A stretch of 64,000 nucleotides of DNA. It comes from Streptomyces albicerus. Lineage in GTDB: Bacteria; Actinomycetota; Actinomycetes; Streptomycetales; Streptomycetaceae. This document shows, piece after piece, positions 16,227-23,921 of the stretch. The stretch's first letter is position 1; each line of letters begins with the position of its first letter. The translations under genes and the position numbers were made by a program. The notes below the pieces were generated by a model. That model searched no databases. It was not told the DNA's origin and worked only from the letters and a program-made list of their open reading frames with translations. The stretch is taken from assembly GCF_008905045.1 (NCBI RefSeq), contig NZ_VWMY01000031.1, forward strand, positions 75,000-138,999, written 5' to 3'.

Positions 16227-16925
16227 TCACCCGTCGGACGCGGCCGCGTCCAGGAGGATCCGGGTCAGTTCCCGTGGCTGGGAGAACATCGGCCAGTGGC
16301 CCGTCTCCATCTCGACCAGCCGCCAGTGCTTGCTCGTCAGCAGCTCGGCCACCTCTTCGCTCGGTTCGGGGTCGTCGAGCAGGCACTTGATGTACGTCGC
16401 GGGCAGCTCACCGAGTGGGCCCGCCAGCACGGCCGGCTCGGTCAGCGTGGCGCCCCGGTGCGGTGTCGCGCCGGCCGCGAGGCGGGCGATCTGCTCGTCG
16501 CTGAGGCCCTGGCCTTCGAAGTGGGCCGCGGGCGGCACGACCCAGAAGCCGCCGTTCTCGGCGATCGAGGCCAGCGCCTGGCCGGACGGCCAGGCCGACA
16601 TGAACGACTCGCCGTCGACCGGCACGCTCGAATCGACGAAGACCACACGGGTCAGCCGGTCGCCGATCCGCTCGGCGGCCTGACCGACCGGGACGCCCGC
16701 GTAGCTGTGCCCGACCAGGACGACGTCACGCAGGTCGAGCCGCTCCACCTCGTCGACGATGTCCTGGACATGGGTCTGCTGCCCGGCCGGGACGCCCTTC
16801 TTCTCGGCGAGGCCGGACAGCGACAACGCGTGGGCACCGTGCCCGGCCGCCCGCAGCCCCGGCACCACCTCGTCCCAGGCCCATGCTCCGAGCCTCGCGC
16901 CTGCGACCAGTACGAAATCCGTCAT
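16227..16925 (-). CDS. Alpha/beta-hydrolase (methylesterase/HNL-like)
   Basis: 232 residues. The nucleophile elbow is VGHSYAGVP with Ser as nucleophile. The general acid region is near LLDDPEPS and the catalytic His lies in METGHWPMFSQP close to the end. The opening MTDFVLVAGARLGAWAWDEV supplies the oxyanion turn typical of plant-type methylesterase/hydroxynitrile-lyase relatives and of many small Streptomyces esterases. It is cytoplasmic with no signal. It is convergent with the laccase gene (10 bp between stops) and divergent from the LacI regulator. Substrate unknown. Confidence 0.85.
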   Translation of the reverse strand: MTDFVLVAGARLGAWAWDEVVPGLRAAGHGAHALSLSGLAEKKGVPAGQQTHVQDIVDEVERLDLRDVVLVGHSYAGVPVGQAAERIGDRLTRVVFVDSSVPVDGESFMSAWPSGQALASIAENGGFWVVPPAAHFEGQGLSDEQIARLAAGATPHRGATLTEPAVLAGPLGELPATYIKCLLDDPEPSEEVAELLTSKHWRLVEMETGHWPMFSQPRELTRILLDAAASDG

Positions 16926-17037
16926 GACCGCAACATAGTGGCTCTGTCCGACAGTTGGCCGGCAGACGACACGGCGGCCGCCTATGCCGGTGTCAGTGCT
17001 GGTGCCCGTCGGGGGCGACGGGGTCGGCGCGACGATC

Positions 17038-17051
17038 GGGGAGCGCTCTCA
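17038..17051. promoter_or_regulatory. Candidate LacI-family operator upstream of the LacI gene
   Basis: GGGGAGCGCTCTCA, about 60 bp before the regulator's GTG start. It nearly matches the palindrome GAGAGCGCTCTC found before the GH64 gene (11 of 12) and the CebR-type consensus TGGGAGCGCTCCCA known from Streptomyces. This suggests autoregulation. Confidence 0.6.
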
Positions 17052-17109
17052 ACGGCGGGTCGAACGGCGGCTATCCTGATCCACAACCGCCGCCCTGAGG
17101 AGCCCCGAG

Positions 17110-18159
17110 GTGATCGAGCAGTCGACAGAGCCGCGCCCCACGCTGGAGGCCGTCGCCGCCCGGGCCGGAGTCTCCCGGGCCACCGCGTCGCGTGTCGTCA
17201 ACGGCGGCGACGGTGTGCGGGAACCCCTGGTCGAGCGGGTCAGGCAGGCCGTCGAGGAACTCGGTTACGTGCCCAACCAGGCTGCGCGCAGCCTGGTCAC
17301 CCGACGGCACGACGCGGTCGCCGTGGTGATCGCCGAACCGGAGACACGGGTCTTCGCGGACCCCTTCTTCGCGCTGCAGCTCCGGGGCATCAGCAAGGAG
17401 CTGACGGCTCACGACTCGCAGCTCGTGCTGCTGCTCACGGAAGGGCGCGACGACCACGCGCGCGTGGGCCGCTATCTCGCCGGCGGCCATGTCGACGGCG
17501 CGCTCGTCTTCTCGCTGCACCTCGACGACCCGCTGCCCGGCCTCATCCACGGCGTGCCGACCGTGTACGGCGGGCGGCCCGGCTGGAGCGACGGGTCGCG
17601 CGGAGCGGTCTATGTCGACAGCGACAACCGGGGCGGCGCCCGCGAGGCCGTACGCCATCTCGTCGGGCTCGGCCGCAGGCGCATCGCCCACATCACCGGC
17701 GCCCTCGACCAGACCTCGGCGGTCGACCGGCTCGACGGGTTCCGGGACGTCATGGTGGACGCCGATCCGAAGCTGATCGCGGAGGGCGACTTCACCCCGG
17801 CGGGCGGCGAGCGCGCGATGCGGGAACTCCTCGACCGCTGCCCGGACCTGGACGCGGTGTTCGCCGCCAACGACCTCACGGCCGCGGGGGCACTGCGCGT
17901 GCTGCGTGAGCGGGAGCGGCGGGTGCCCGAGGATGTCGCCGTGATCGGCTTCGACGACATGCTCCCGGTCACCGAGCAGGCCGACCCACCGCTCACGACG
18001 GTCCGCCAGGACATCGAGGAGATGGGCCGGCTGATGGCGCGGCTGCTGCTGCGTGGGCTGGACCGGACCGCTTCCGCGGGGGTGCCGGCCGGCGGCTTGG
18101 CGGGGGCCCCGGCCAGTGTCGTCCTGCCGACGACACTGGTTCGGCGGGCCTCGGCGTAA
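17110..18159 (+). CDS. LacI-family transcriptional regulator
   Basis: 349 residues from GTG 17110 (upstream GAGGAGCCCCGAG). The N-terminal helix-turn-helix and hinge are TLEAVAARAGVSRATASRVV and VEELGYVPNQAARSLVTRRH. The rest is a periplasmic-binding-protein-like sugar-sensing domain (VAVVIAEPETRVFADPFFAL; DAVFAANDLTAAGALRVLRE; VAVIGFDDMLPVTEQADPPL). It is convergent with the GH64 glucanase gene, and both have GAGCGCTC-centred palindromes upstream. It therefore probably represses itself and the glucanase until a beta-glucan-derived sugar binds; this is inference from the matching sites. Confidence 0.9.
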   Translation: MIEQSTEPRPTLEAVAARAGVSRATASRVVNGGDGVREPLVERVRQAVEELGYVPNQAARSLVTRRHDAVAVVIAEPETRVFADPFFALQLRGISKELTAHDSQLVLLLTEGRDDHARVGRYLAGGHVDGALVFSLHLDDPLPGLIHGVPTVYGGRPGWSDGSRGAVYVDSDNRGGAREAVRHLVGLGRRRIAHITGALDQTSAVDRLDGFRDVMVDADPKLIAEGDFTPAGGERAMRELLDRCPDLDAVFAANDLTAAGALRVLRERERRVPEDVAVIGFDDMLPVTEQADPPLTTVRQDIEEMGRLMARLLLRGLDRTASAGVPAGGLAGAPASVVLPTTLVRRASA

Positions 18160-18190
18160 GCGCTCCGCGGGGTGGCTTGTGTTTTCGGTG

Positions 18191-18328
18191 CGGCCCGGTG
18201 GGGGCTGATCGCGCAGTTCCCCGCGCCCCTAAAAAGCAGGGGCTACCGCCCCCAAAGACGAAAGACAGGGGCGCAGCCCCGTCTTTCAGGGGCGCGGGGA
18301 ACTGCGCGACCAGCCCCCACCGGGCCCG
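18191..18328. repeat. Large intergenic inverted repeat (type A) acting as bidirectional terminator
   Basis: Two ~40-nt arms, 18191-18230 and 18288-18328, are complementary with about one mismatch. The arms contain GGGGCGCGGGGAACTGCGCG and CCAGCCCCCACC. The loop contains a second hairpin with stems GAAAGAC...GTCTTTC. The element lies between the convergent lacI-type and GH64 genes. Single arms of the same sequence recur at 20795-20834 and 49889-49920. Related elements are widespread in Streptomyces intergenic DNA. Confidence 0.75.
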
Positions 18329-18357
18329 CAGACAACAATCCCCCTCCAGCGGAGCGC

Positions 18358-19584
18358 TTACGCTCCGACTGTCACCGTGAAGCGCCGCGGGTTGCCGTCG
18401 TGGGCCGCGCCGGACACGTCGGGCTGGCCGTCCGGGCGTACGTCGTCGTACGGGAAGGCATAGCCGATGGGCGAGTTGGCGTGCACCACGCGTGCCCAGT
18501 GATTGGTGACCGTGCCCTTGTAGTAGTCGGCCGTGGTCGTGCCGTTGGGCTGGCTCGGGTGGGTGAGCATGATCGAGCGGTTGAAGCCGGCGGCGAGGCG
18601 GGCGAGGAGGGCCTTCTTGTCGTCGGGGTCGCCCGGGTTGTTGGCGAACGGGCCGTGGTTGCAGGTGAAGACGTCCTTCGACGTGGGCTTGGCGAAGGTG
18701 TGGCCGCCGGTGAAGGTGAGCGTGTCACCGCTGACCCGGCCGGTGAGCACGCCCCGGCCGCCCTGGAGGTCGATCTTCAGGTCGGTCGAGCGGTACTTCG
18801 CCCAGACCTGGTCGATGTAGCTGGTCCAGAGGTCGCGGAACGGCATCTCGGCGGGGCGGTCGAAGTACGGAGCCATCAGGTTCTGCGGGGAGATCACGCG
18901 CAGTACGGAGCCGCCGTCGCCCCGGATCACCAGCTTGTCCCAGGGCTGGCCGTCCCTGGCCGCCTGCGCCGTGAGGTCCGCGGCGATCCTGTCGACGGCG
19001 CCGTTGGGCAGCGGCGCGACGGTGTGCGTGGCGTCGCCCTCCAGCGTGAGGCCGATCGGCAGGGCGGTGACCAGGTCGACGTAACTGATGTTGGCGTACA
19101 GCTGCTGGGGGTTGAACGTGAACTCGCAGAACGACCAGGTCCTGCCGTAGTTCGGGTCGGCGGGCGTGGCGAACGCGGGCTCGACCAGCGAGGGGCCCGG
19201 GTTGAGGAAGAAGTCGAGGGTGCTGTCGCGCACGAAGTAGACGCGGGCGCCGAACATCTGAGGAAGCGTCAGGACCTTCGGGGCGGAGCCGGCGGCGCCG
19301 AGCGGTATGGCGCAGTCGACGGGCAGCGGGGTCTGCGGTGCGGAGGGTGACGAGGGACGGTAGACACTGCCGTCCGCCCGCAGCAGGACCCAGTTGCCCG
19401 TCGACTGCTCGTGCCCGGTGACGTACGCGCGGACGGTACCCGGCAACGAGGCGTTCTTGAGGGCGAGTTCACAGGTGGCGGGGGCGGCCTTGGCGTCCGG
19501 GCTGAGAGCGCTTCCCCAGACGGGATAGCTCGCGGCGGTGGTGACGGCTGCGGCTCCGGTCAGGAACGTTCTGCGTGAGATCAC
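18358..19584 (-). CDS. Secreted GH64 endo-beta-1,3-glucanase
   Basis: 408 residues from GTG 19584, preceded by CAGGAGA. A Tat-like signal (ISRRTFLTGAAAVTTAA) starts the protein. Glu154 (WSFCEFTFN) and Asp170 (NISYVDLV) lie 16 residues apart. They match the catalytic Glu/Asp pair described for the laminaripentaose-producing GH64 enzyme of Streptomyces matensis. The later GDTLTFTGGHTFAKPTSKDV and NRSIMLTHPSQPNG segments also fit GH64. It should cleave beta-1,3-glucans such as laminarin or fungal wall glucan outside the cell. LacI-type palindromes upstream and just inside the gene suggest repression by the neighbouring regulator. Confidence 0.9.
   Translation of the reverse strand: MISRRTFLTGAAAVTTAASYPVWGSALSPDAKAAPATCELALKNASLPGTVRAYVTGHEQSTGNWVLLRADGSVYRPSSPSAPQTPLPVDCAIPLGAAGSAPKVLTLPQMFGARVYFVRDSTLDFFLNPGPSLVEPAFATPADPNYGRTWSFCEFTFNPQQLYANISYVDLVTALPIGLTLEGDATHTVAPLPNGAVDRIAADLTAQAARDGQPWDKLVIRGDGGSVLRVISPQNLMAPYFDRPAEMPFRDLWTSYIDQVWAKYRSTDLKIDLQGGRGVLTGRVSGDTLTFTGGHTFAKPTSKDVFTCNHGPFANNPGDPDDKKALLARLAAGFNRSIMLTHPSQPNGTTTADYYKGTVTNHWARVVHANSPIGYAFPYDDVRPDGQPDVSGAAHDGNPRRFTVTVGA
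19503..19516. promoter_or_regulatory. Second candidate LacI-family site inside the GH64 5' coding region
   Basis: TGAGAGCGCTTCCC, about 70 bp inside the gene and 192 bp from the upstream palindrome. One half matches the upstream operator exactly; the other half is weaker. A pair at this spacing could support repressor looping, but it could also be chance within coding sequence. Confidence 0.35.
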
Positions 19585-19694
19585 GGAAGTCTCCTGGGGT
19601 GTGGGGGGTGCAGGGATGGGCCGGTGTGTGGGGCACCGGCCCCCTGCGGGGCACCACTGTTCCCAGGGGGAGTTGAAGCGTCAAGGGTTATGAC

Positions 19695-19708
19695 TGAGAG
19701 CGCTCTCG
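19695..19708. promoter_or_regulatory. LacI-family operator upstream of the GH64 gene
   Basis: TGAGAGCGCTCTCG contains the perfect 12-bp palindrome GAGAGCGCTCTC, about 110 bp upstream of the glucanase start. It fits the central-CG palindrome typical of LacI-family operators and matches the site before the neighbouring regulator gene. Confidence 0.65.
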
Positions 19709-19840
19709 AAATCTTCTTGCGTTCAGAAGTTGACGGTGCAACAGGGGGTGATGAGTCGGTGGACGGGCCTGCGAGGGGGCCGAGTCTCGCCAAAGAGACC
19801 CGGCCCCCTTTATCAGCTGCCAGTCATCAGCGATCAGCGA

Positions 19841-20632
19841 TCAGCTCTGCGGCGGCTCGCTCTTGATCACCGCGAAGCGTGCCCCGTACGGGTCGGCGAG
19901 CTTCGCCATGCGGCCGACGCCCTCCGCGGATGTGGCGGGCATCCGGACCGTGCCGCCCAGCTCCTCGGCCTTGGCGACCACGGCGTCCGTGTCCGCGACT
20001 TCGAAGTACGGCAGCCAATAGGCCCCCGCCGCCTGCTCCGTCGGGTCGTCGGCCAGCGGGACGACACCGCCGAACATGGCGTCCTCGCCGCCGTCCGCGG
20101 GGTTGATGCAGGTGTACGTGCCACCGGGGAAGGGGACGGCCGACGTCTCCAGGCCCAGCACGGAGTTGTAGAACGCGGCCGCCGCGGCCATGTCCGGCGT
20201 GTAGAGCTCGACCCAGCACAGGGAGCCCGGGTCGCCGGCCACATCCAGACCCTTGAGCTGGTTCGGCTGCCAGATGCCGAAGCTGACGCCCGCGTTGTCG
20301 GCGAGGATGGCCAGACGCCCCCTGTCCATGACGTCGTCGGGAGGAATCAGAACGCTGCCCCTTGCCTGCTCGGCCGCCTTGGCCGTGGCGTCGGCGTCCG
20401 GGCTCTGGAAGTACACGGTCCAGGACGGCGGCCCCTGCTCCGGTGTGGTCTGCATGGCGGCCGCGACGGTCTTCCCGGCCAGTTGGAAGAAGCCGTAACC
20501 GCCCGAATCCGGGCCCGCCGACTGGAAGTCCCAGCCGAAGAGGCCGTTGTAGAAGGACTGTGCGCCGTCGATGTCGCTGGTGCCGAGGTCGACCCAGTTC
20601 GGGGCGCCTGTGACAAAACGGGTGGTGAGCAT
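19841..20632 (-). CDS. Two-domain VOC (glyoxalase/bleomycin-resistance-like) protein
   Basis: 263 residues from ATG 20632, with AGAGGAGG about 6 nt upstream. Two tandem VOC modules are visible. The first starts APNWVDLGTSDIDGAQSFYN and the second GSLCWVELYTPDMAAAAAFY. Each has the FY(N)xxxxW/LG motif and a closing 'DPYGARFAVI' or 'DNAGVSFGIW' strand. The family includes dioxygenases, glyoxalases and drug-binding proteins. Many Streptomyces paralogues are uncharacterised, and the usual metal ligands (His/Glu) are not clearly conserved here, so binding rather than catalysis is possible. Confidence 0.85.
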   Translation of the reverse strand: MLTTRFVTGAPNWVDLGTSDIDGAQSFYNGLFGWDFQSAGPDSGGYGFFQLAGKTVAAAMQTTPEQGPPSWTVYFQSPDADATAKAAEQARGSVLIPPDDVMDRGRLAILADNAGVSFGIWQPNQLKGLDVAGDPGSLCWVELYTPDMAAAAAFYNSVLGLETSAVPFPGGTYTCINPADGGEDAMFGGVVPLADDPTEQAAGAYWLPYFEVADTDAVVAKAEELGGTVRMPATSAEGVGRMAKLADPYGARFAVIKSEPPQS

Positions 20633-21000
20633 GTTGCCCTCCTCTAAGGGTCCCGCTGCCTGCTGTGCTGAGTCTTGCACCGCGCACTGACATCTGCCGC
20701 TGGGCATGGCGGGTGGGGTGGTTACTCTTTGTGATCGACTGGCCGTGGTGGGGTGTGGGGGCCCGCAGTGGGGGCGTGCGGTGGTGGGCTCGTGCGGGTC
20801 GGTGGGGGCTGGGCGCGCAGTTCCCCGCGCCCCTATGGGGCGCCGGCTGTAGGGCGCGCCGGTGTGCGAATGGACGGCTTCGGGCTGCATCATTGGGGTT
20901 CGCCCGTGGTCGTGGGGGAGGTTCCCAGGACGAGCTGTCGGGGCGAGTCGTTGATGTGGCGTTGATCGAACGTTTTTCGGTGCGCGGCACGATCGCCGGC
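20633..21000. other. Intergenic region with one type-A repeat arm
   Basis: About 370 bp between the VOC gene and the WhiB-like gene. It holds G-rich sequence and a single type-A repeat arm (GGTGGGGGCTGGGCGCGCAG, then TTCCCCGCGCCCCT) at 20795-20834. The WhiB-like gene's promoter should lie to the right, around 20880-20980. No other gene was seen. Confidence 0.5.
20795..20834. repeat. Type-A intergenic repeat, single arm
   Basis: Same 5' arm as at 18191-18230, here without a matching right arm. It is immediately followed by a short local hairpin (GCGCCCCTATGGGGCGC). Confidence 0.6.
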
Positions 21001-21246
21001 ATGCACAACGACACCATCGCCGCGCCCGATCTCTCCTGGCAGGAAGGGGCGCTGTGCGCTCAGACCGGATCCGACTTCTTCTTTCCTGAGCCGGGCAGCT
21101 CGGTGCGCGAGGCGAAGCGCATCTGCGGACTGTGCGAGATGCGCTCCGCGTGCCTCGAGTACGCGCTCAACCACGACGAACGCTTCGGCGTCTGGGGCGG
21201 CCTCTCCGAGAAGGAGCGGCTCAGCCTTCGACGCACACAGCACTAG
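21001..21246 (+). CDS. WhiB-like (Wbl) iron-sulphur transcription factor
   Basis: 81 residues. Four conserved Cys at 19, 42, 45 and 51 give the Wbl pattern C-x22-C-x2-C-x5-C. The family's GVWGG turn appears in ERFGVWGGLSEKER and a basic C-terminus (LSLRRTQH) follows. Wbl proteins bind a [4Fe-4S] cluster, usually contact the primary sigma factor, and control development, redox or drug responses. The flanking sequence (LSWQEGALCAQTGSDFFFPE) is closer to WhiB/WhmD-type than to WblE. ATG 21001 was chosen as the start nearest the conserved region; its ribosome-binding site is weak, and GTG codons upstream around 20955 remain possible. Confidence 0.9.
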   Translation: MHNDTIAAPDLSWQEGALCAQTGSDFFFPEPGSSVREAKRICGLCEMRSACLEYALNHDERFGVWGGLSEKERLSLRRTQH

Positions 21247-21294
21247 AGCCGGCACTGGCACCGGCACTACTGCTGGTAATGATGGCGGCATCCC

Positions 21295-23766
21295 TCACTC
21301 GTAGGTCACCGTGAACTGCCACGTCCCGGCCGGCACGTGCACGTCGTGGCCCGTCACGACCAGCTCCCGCCCGTCGGCGGACGCCGCCCGCACGCGGCCG
21401 AACCGGCATGGATAGACGAACCGCACCCGCTCCGGCGCCTGTGTGATGTCGACCGTCACCGTCCGCTCGGCCGGATCGTGCGTGAGCCGGTACCCGAACG
21501 GCTCCCCGAAGAGCGTCGGCGCCGCGTCCACCGCCAGCCTTTCGCCCTCCGGCACCCAGTGCGGCCGTACTCCCGGGGCGATGTACACATGCGGATCGTG
21601 GTCCTCGTCCGCCTCGAAGAAGAGGATGTCGCGGATCAGCAGCAGATACTCGGCGGCCGCCCAGCCGTGCGGGATGTCGCCCATGTACCAACGCGAGTAC
21701 GGGACTTCGGCGAAGTCCGAGGCGACCGGGAACGCGTGCTGCTCGTTCCACGCGCCGAGTGCCGCCACCCGCCCCGCCGTTCGCGGGAAGCCCGCGCCGA
21801 CCGTCCAGCCGAGCAGCTCGTCCATCCGGGCGGGATCGCCCGCGAGCAGGTACGCGTGTGCCAACTGCAGGGTCAGATAAGGCCCGTACGCGTTCCAGGC
21901 CGCCTCGTGCCGGTAGCCGCCGGTGACGAAGTGCGCGTACATCGTGTCCAGGGTGAAGCGGGCCGCCCGGTCGACCTCCTCACCCAGCTTGCTGCCCATG
22001 TGCAGGCGCAGCGGATGGAAGTAGGCGGCCGTACCGATCATCGTGGAGTCGAGCCGTCCGACGTCGGCAGGGCCGGTCGGGATGTACGTCTCCCAGGCGC
22101 CGCGAGCACGCTGCTCGGCCAGCACCCAGCGGATCGAGTCACCGGTGGCCCGCTTCAAGTCGTCGAAGGCGGCCCAGAGTTCGGGCACCTCCGGCGCGCC
22201 GATCCGTTCCGCGAGGCGCGCCGACTCGTACAGTCCGGCGAGGCCCCAGAGGTCGTCCCAGTAGTGCGGCTTGTCGCGTTCGCCGAGGTGCTCGGCGCTC
22301 CAGCCGCTGTGCAACAGCCCGTATCCGTCACGGTTGTCACGCAGCCAGCGGGCCGCGTCGCGCACATAGGGGACGTACAACTTCGCCCCGAACGCCGCGT
22401 CCTTGCCGCTCGTGCGGTCGAACCGGCCGATCGCCCACAGCGCCTGGCCGTTGCTGTCCCACTCGCGGTCGTCCCTCTCGTGCGGGCCGCCGTAGAAGCC
22501 GTACTCGGCGCACGGGCCGATCCGGCCGGTGCCGCGGTTGAACTTCAGCGGATAGTGCGTGCCCAACTGGTGCTCGGCCAGGGCCGTATCCCCGACCAGC
22601 GAGCAGGCCGTGGCCTCCACGGACGAGTCACGGATCCAGAACGAGTCGTAGACGGTCGGGCCGGGATGGATCTCGCCGTGGTCGGAGAGGATCAGCAGCT
22701 GCGACCGCGCCTGGCGGAAGAGATCCGCCAGATGCCCTACAGGGCCCGGCAGTTGGGGCTGCAGCCCCTGTCCGAGCAGCTTCGCCGCCCAGAAGTCCCG
22801 GTTGGCGGACTCCAGTTCCGTGGCCGGCGTCGCCCTCAGCTCCGCCAGGTCGTCGGCTCCCGCGTACAGATCGACCGGCAGCCGTACGTCGATCTCGAAG
22901 ACCTCGTCCGCCACCACCCGGAACGGCCAGGCGAACACGGCACTGCACAGCCCCGCCACCTGGTCCTGCGCCTCCAGTGCGCCGTTCAGCTTGCCGCCCA
23001 TCACCAGGTCGTGGAACGGGCTGTGGGCCAGATACGAGTCCGGGTCGAAGGAGAAGTCCGGATTGCCGTACACGCCGTACTGCTCGGGCGGGGTGTCGAA
23101 GACCGGCCCCCATCCCGAGTTGGTCTCCACGCGCTGTTCGTCCGGCAGATGTCGCAGGTACGTGAGCCGCCGGTCGGTGATCTGCCGGCCGTTGCGGTCG
23201 TGCCGCTGGAACCCGCTCGGCCCGGCCGGCATCACCGCCGCGCACAGCAGCCCATCACGCGGCTGACCGGTCGGACTGCTCACCGTCACCCGGGTGACGG
23301 CCAGGTCCCGCTGCCGCGCGCCGACGGGCGTGGCGAAGGTGCGCTGCACGAACTCGACGTTCTCCGGCGTACGGAACGTCGTCAGGACCACCGGTAAGTG
23401 CGGTGCTTCCATGCGCTGTTCGACGTTTCCGCCGTCCGGGAGCTGGGGCAGCCGCAGCGTGCCCGTCGCCGGGTCGTGCAGGAAGAACGAGAGGCAGTAC
23501 TTGTCGTAGACCGGCTCGATCTCGCCCGCCTGTCCGATCAGGGACTCCTGCCGGTGGTCCTTGACGCCGACCATGTGCCAGTAGCGGTACAGGGCGTTGG
23601 AGGCGAAGGCCGCCTCCTTCGATTCGTACGTACCGGCGTCGAAGTCGTCGCTCCACCGCCGGAAGGCCTGCTGCGCCCACCAGGGCACGGGATACGGGAC
23701 CTGCGCCCGTCCCGCCCAGCCGCGCCACATGACCTCGTAGAACATCCACTCATGGGTCTGTGCCAT
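21295..23766 (-). CDS. Six-hairpin glycosidase-like protein, function unknown
   Basis: 823 residues from ATG 23766 (GGGGGTGA upstream). An N-terminal ~300-residue beta-rich region is followed by a helical, likely (alpha/alpha)6 barrel domain. That domain has glucoamylase-like blocks: PTVYDSFWIRDSSVEATACS, REWDSNGQALWAIGRF, HSGWSAEHLG, HYWDDLWGLAGLYESARLAE and GGYRHEAAWNAYGPYLTLQL. The C-terminal ~90 residues look like a beta-sandwich cap. No signal peptide is evident, so it is probably cytoplasmic and may process an imported oligosaccharide. The glycoside hydrolase family could not be assigned. It is convergent with the WhiB-like gene. Confidence 0.65.
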   Translation of the reverse strand: MAQTHEWMFYEVMWRGWAGRAQVPYPVPWWAQQAFRRWSDDFDAGTYESKEAAFASNALYRYWHMVGVKDHRQESLIGQAGEIEPVYDKYCLSFFLHDPATGTLRLPQLPDGGNVEQRMEAPHLPVVLTTFRTPENVEFVQRTFATPVGARQRDLAVTRVTVSSPTGQPRDGLLCAAVMPAGPSGFQRHDRNGRQITDRRLTYLRHLPDEQRVETNSGWGPVFDTPPEQYGVYGNPDFSFDPDSYLAHSPFHDLVMGGKLNGALEAQDQVAGLCSAVFAWPFRVVADEVFEIDVRLPVDLYAGADDLAELRATPATELESANRDFWAAKLLGQGLQPQLPGPVGHLADLFRQARSQLLILSDHGEIHPGPTVYDSFWIRDSSVEATACSLVGDTALAEHQLGTHYPLKFNRGTGRIGPCAEYGFYGGPHERDDREWDSNGQALWAIGRFDRTSGKDAAFGAKLYVPYVRDAARWLRDNRDGYGLLHSGWSAEHLGERDKPHYWDDLWGLAGLYESARLAERIGAPEVPELWAAFDDLKRATGDSIRWVLAEQRARGAWETYIPTGPADVGRLDSTMIGTAAYFHPLRLHMGSKLGEEVDRAARFTLDTMYAHFVTGGYRHEAAWNAYGPYLTLQLAHAYLLAGDPARMDELLGWTVGAGFPRTAGRVAALGAWNEQHAFPVASDFAEVPYSRWYMGDIPHGWAAAEYLLLIRDILFFEADEDHDPHVYIAPGVRPHWVPEGERLAVDAAPTLFGEPFGYRLTHDPAERTVTVDITQAPERVRFVYPCRFGRVRAASADGRELVVTGHDVHVPAGTWQFTVTYE

Positions 23767-23921
23767 GGTGTTCACCCCCTTCGGGCACCGTTGCACCACG
23801 AGGGCGGGCCGTAAATGCGTACGGCGGACCGACTGTTGGTGCGACAGGGGATTCCGCTTCGCCGTCGGCCACATCGGGAATTCGGCGCGCGTCACGGCTC
23901 CCGGCAGGCACAATCCACCCC

